The notes beneath the pieces are model-generated. The model ran no database searches and had not been told where the DNA came from. It worked only from the letters and a program-made list of their open reading frames with translations. The position numbers and the translations under genes were made by a program. From Choristocarpus tenellus KU-1152 (Eukaryota; Phaeophyceae): a stretch of DNA of 45,669 nucleotides. Positions within the stretch are counted from its first letter, which is position 1; each line of letters starts with the position of its first letter. Of the stretch, positions 43,566 to 45,669 are shown piece after piece. Location of the stretch: NCBI GenBank assembly GCA_964200185.2, contig CAXNAD020000022.1:1-45669 (forward strand). Direction: 5' to 3'.

Positions 43566-45213
43566 ATGGATACACCATATGAAGAAGTAACCAAGGACAA
43601 GAAGAAACATGATAAACCAGACAAGGGTAAAACCAAAACCACTGGCCCGCCTGAGACAGCACCTGGTCCAAGCAAGGTACCTGGGCCCAATACCGATATT
43701 CCATCAACCAATTCGACTGATGGCGTCCTAGAAGGCTCGCTTGAGCAAGACGGGATGGCGGGGGAGCAACCCAGGGAACGCCCCCCCTGCAGTACGGTCA
43801 GCCCATCTATTAATCGATTTGCAGTACTGGGAGAAAGCTGTGAGCCCGAAGACCAACCTCCACTGACAAATCTGTGCGATGATTATATGGAGAGGATCCT
43901 GCTGGACTTAAGGGCGCTTTGGTGGTTTCAGCGCTTCAATCAAGCATCAGCAACGCTGAAGGCGAATATAAACCAGATCAGTACAGGTGCAACGCAGTCA
44001 ACCAATCGACCGTACATCCTTAACACCCTATTGGCTAAGGATTTAACGTCGATCAAATTCTTTGGATCAGACAAAGATGGTAGACAGTGTGGTCGCAGAT
44101 TCTGACTTAATTTCGGTTTTTTCCGAATATCGATCCCGGATTTGTTCATTGGCAATGGTAATAAAAGAAGCGGCACCAGCTTGTGAACACGACATCTATG
44201 AACAATCCCTAGATGACTTGTGCTTACAGAATTTCGTACACATGCATCTGTCGGGGAATTCCCTGGCACAACGCCACGCCAGAAGTTTTTTGCCACCCCC
44301 CGTTTTGCATCCTGGAACCAGTTGATAGAAGAGTTTACCCGCCAATTTGCATCGCAGTTTCCCTTGGATGACTATTTTCACACTGCCATCCACCTGCACA
44401 TGCCAGAGTGGGAAGCGCACGAGCGTTTGGCCGCAGAGTGGTGCAGACTGTAGATAATTTTGTCAGACTCATTCCTGTCAATGAGGAAGGCCAACCAGAG
44501 TTATCCGATTGCCTAGTCATGTGTGTATTCAACCTCGGAGCCCAACCCTCAATTGTGTGGGCCATTCGATCGTTGCCGACCCCGCCAAAAAAGTTTGGTG
44601 AACTTGTAGATGCAGCTGCTTTAGCGAATGCTTCCAGGTCGGGTCTTGAGTTTAGTGGCCGCTCATATCGCAACGTCACAGTTTCAACTTTAGACGCAGA
44701 AAGTTTACTTTCTTTACCTGTCACCGAACTGCGTTTTTTGGACTTGGAGCCACTACAGAAGTTGGCTAAAGAACTACAAGCAGAGAACAAGATGTGGTGT
44801 GTGAAGAAGCGAAGTAACATTACTCCTGCTCGCAACCAAGCACCCCCACAAGGGAAACACGAGGAAAAGCGCGTGTGCACTGATTCAAAACACAGTTTTG
44901 TGAACTTCCGTGCTGTGGTGCTAGATCTAGAAGGGGTCACAATACAGAGCATTGTTTTTTCAACCCGAATGGCGAGAATTATAAACCTGATTATCGTCCT
45001 CGTGCGTTTGACAACCTCAACCCCAAGGCCCCCAACGAAATGATGCAACAATTTGTTGCAGCCCTTACTGCTTCGTTGTCAACTCAAGGTTCGATGGAAG
45101 AATCGACTTCCCAAGATCAGACTAGTCAGGGTACTTTTGAGGGAGATGGGAAAGTCAACAAGCGTGTATAGGGGTGCCCAGTGTTCGTAGATAGTGCTGC
45201 TGATACACTATAG
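43566..45213 (+). pseudogene. Frameshifted gag-protease relic of an LTR retrotransposon
   Basis: From ATG 43566 a gag-like protein can be followed, but only by changing frame several times (near 44090, 44260, 44440 and 44900). The order is a basic/Pro-rich start (KDKKKHDKPDKGKTK), then SINRFAVLGE. Next comes the gag core RFASWNQLIEEFTRQFASQF and FPLDDYFHTAIHLHMPEWEA, followed by VDNFVRLIPVNEEGQPELSD. A nucleocapsid-like segment at 44914-44955 has C, GH and C at CCHC-knuckle spacing, with Arg where the second Cys should be. After a TAG at 45169 the same frame shows VFVDSAADT, resembling a retropepsin (D-S/T-G-A) with the Gly lost, then another stop. It is non-functional and most like Ty3-type gag. 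The window ends before any reverse transcriptase. Confidence 0.7.
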
Positions 45214-45669
45214 ACACCATCGGTGGAGTAGATTAGGAAAGATAAACACCACCAGTGGAGTAATGGAGGAATGGAGGAATGGAGGAAAGGTAGTGACAGA
45301 TAAATGTTTCGGTGTATCTTAGTTGAAGTCTGCACAAATCAAAGATGATGCAGTGATTGTATTATTTTCGGATTATAATATTCTTTTCGGATTATCCTTG
45401 TGGACGTTGCAAACACCTCATGGCAATCAACACTGGTCTTACCCACGTTCTCAGTCAGCGGAATCGAGACCATAAAGACCCTTGTAACATTGACTTTGTT
45501 CATCTACATCAAGCTGTTCTGTCCTTCTTTAAAGCACCATAAAAAGCCGCGGGTCCAGTGTGGGATAGTTCAACACCCAGCAGAAGTAGTTTCCTCTTCT
45601 TATGTTGGGTCAAAGTCAGAGTTTATTGATAGGGCTTCTCATTTGACCCAAAATATCTGGGAGGGGGGG
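45214..45669. other. Window end, nothing recognised
   Basis: It contains a short GGAATGGAGGAATGGAGGA repeat (45266-45285). Possible pol sequence of the retroelement would lie here or beyond the edge, but no conserved motif is readable. The window ends in a G homopolymer. Confidence 0.4.

Overview
The window is nuclear DNA of a microbial eukaryote. It is AT-rich, its reading frames are broken by spliceosomal introns (GT-AG plus one GC-AG), and its non-coding DNA is full of short telomere-type tracts (TTAGGG/CCCTAA), minisatellites and decayed transposons. No rRNA, tRNA or bacterial operon was found. A bactofilin gene with introns, and TTAGGG-type repeats, would suit an alga or other stramenopile-like protist. 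That placement is inference.

Region 1 (about 1.3-26.6 kb) is dominated by one minus-strand gene with small exons and long introns. Ten exons between 25.9 and 13.0 kb, read in descending coordinate order, follow the order of the origin recognition complex subunit ORC3. Splice phases match at every junction except the entry to the 21.7-kb exon. Further coding-like minus-strand exons at 12.7, 11.7, 11.0, 8.6, 6.2, 4.7, 3.1 and 1.5 kb may be the C-terminal half of ORC3 or a second gene. The introns carry most of the telomere-type tracts, several tandem arrays, a MITE-like repeat in two copies, and armadillo-like coding debris.

Region 2 (26.6-33.9 kb) has almost no telomere-type tracts and no recognisable intact gene. 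It holds one arm of a dispersed inverted repeat, a Ty1/copia-type RNase H relic, a 260-bp foldback palindrome and a 180-bp tandem duplication.

Region 3 (33.96-39.79 kb) is the clearest gene: a four-exon minus-strand gene with a complete 891-residue open frame. It has a disordered N-terminus, a bactofilin beta-helix domain of about 100 residues split by two introns, and a Ser/Gly/Arg-rich tail of about 600 residues. Bactofilins are bacterial polymer-forming cytoskeletal proteins. A spliced eukaryotic version with long tails is the most notable item here.

Region 4 (39.8-45.67 kb) has no intact gene. It ends in a frameshifted gag-protease relic of an LTR retrotransposon on the plus strand, which runs towards the window edge.

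All homology statements rest on reading translations against remembered family patterns. No search was run.
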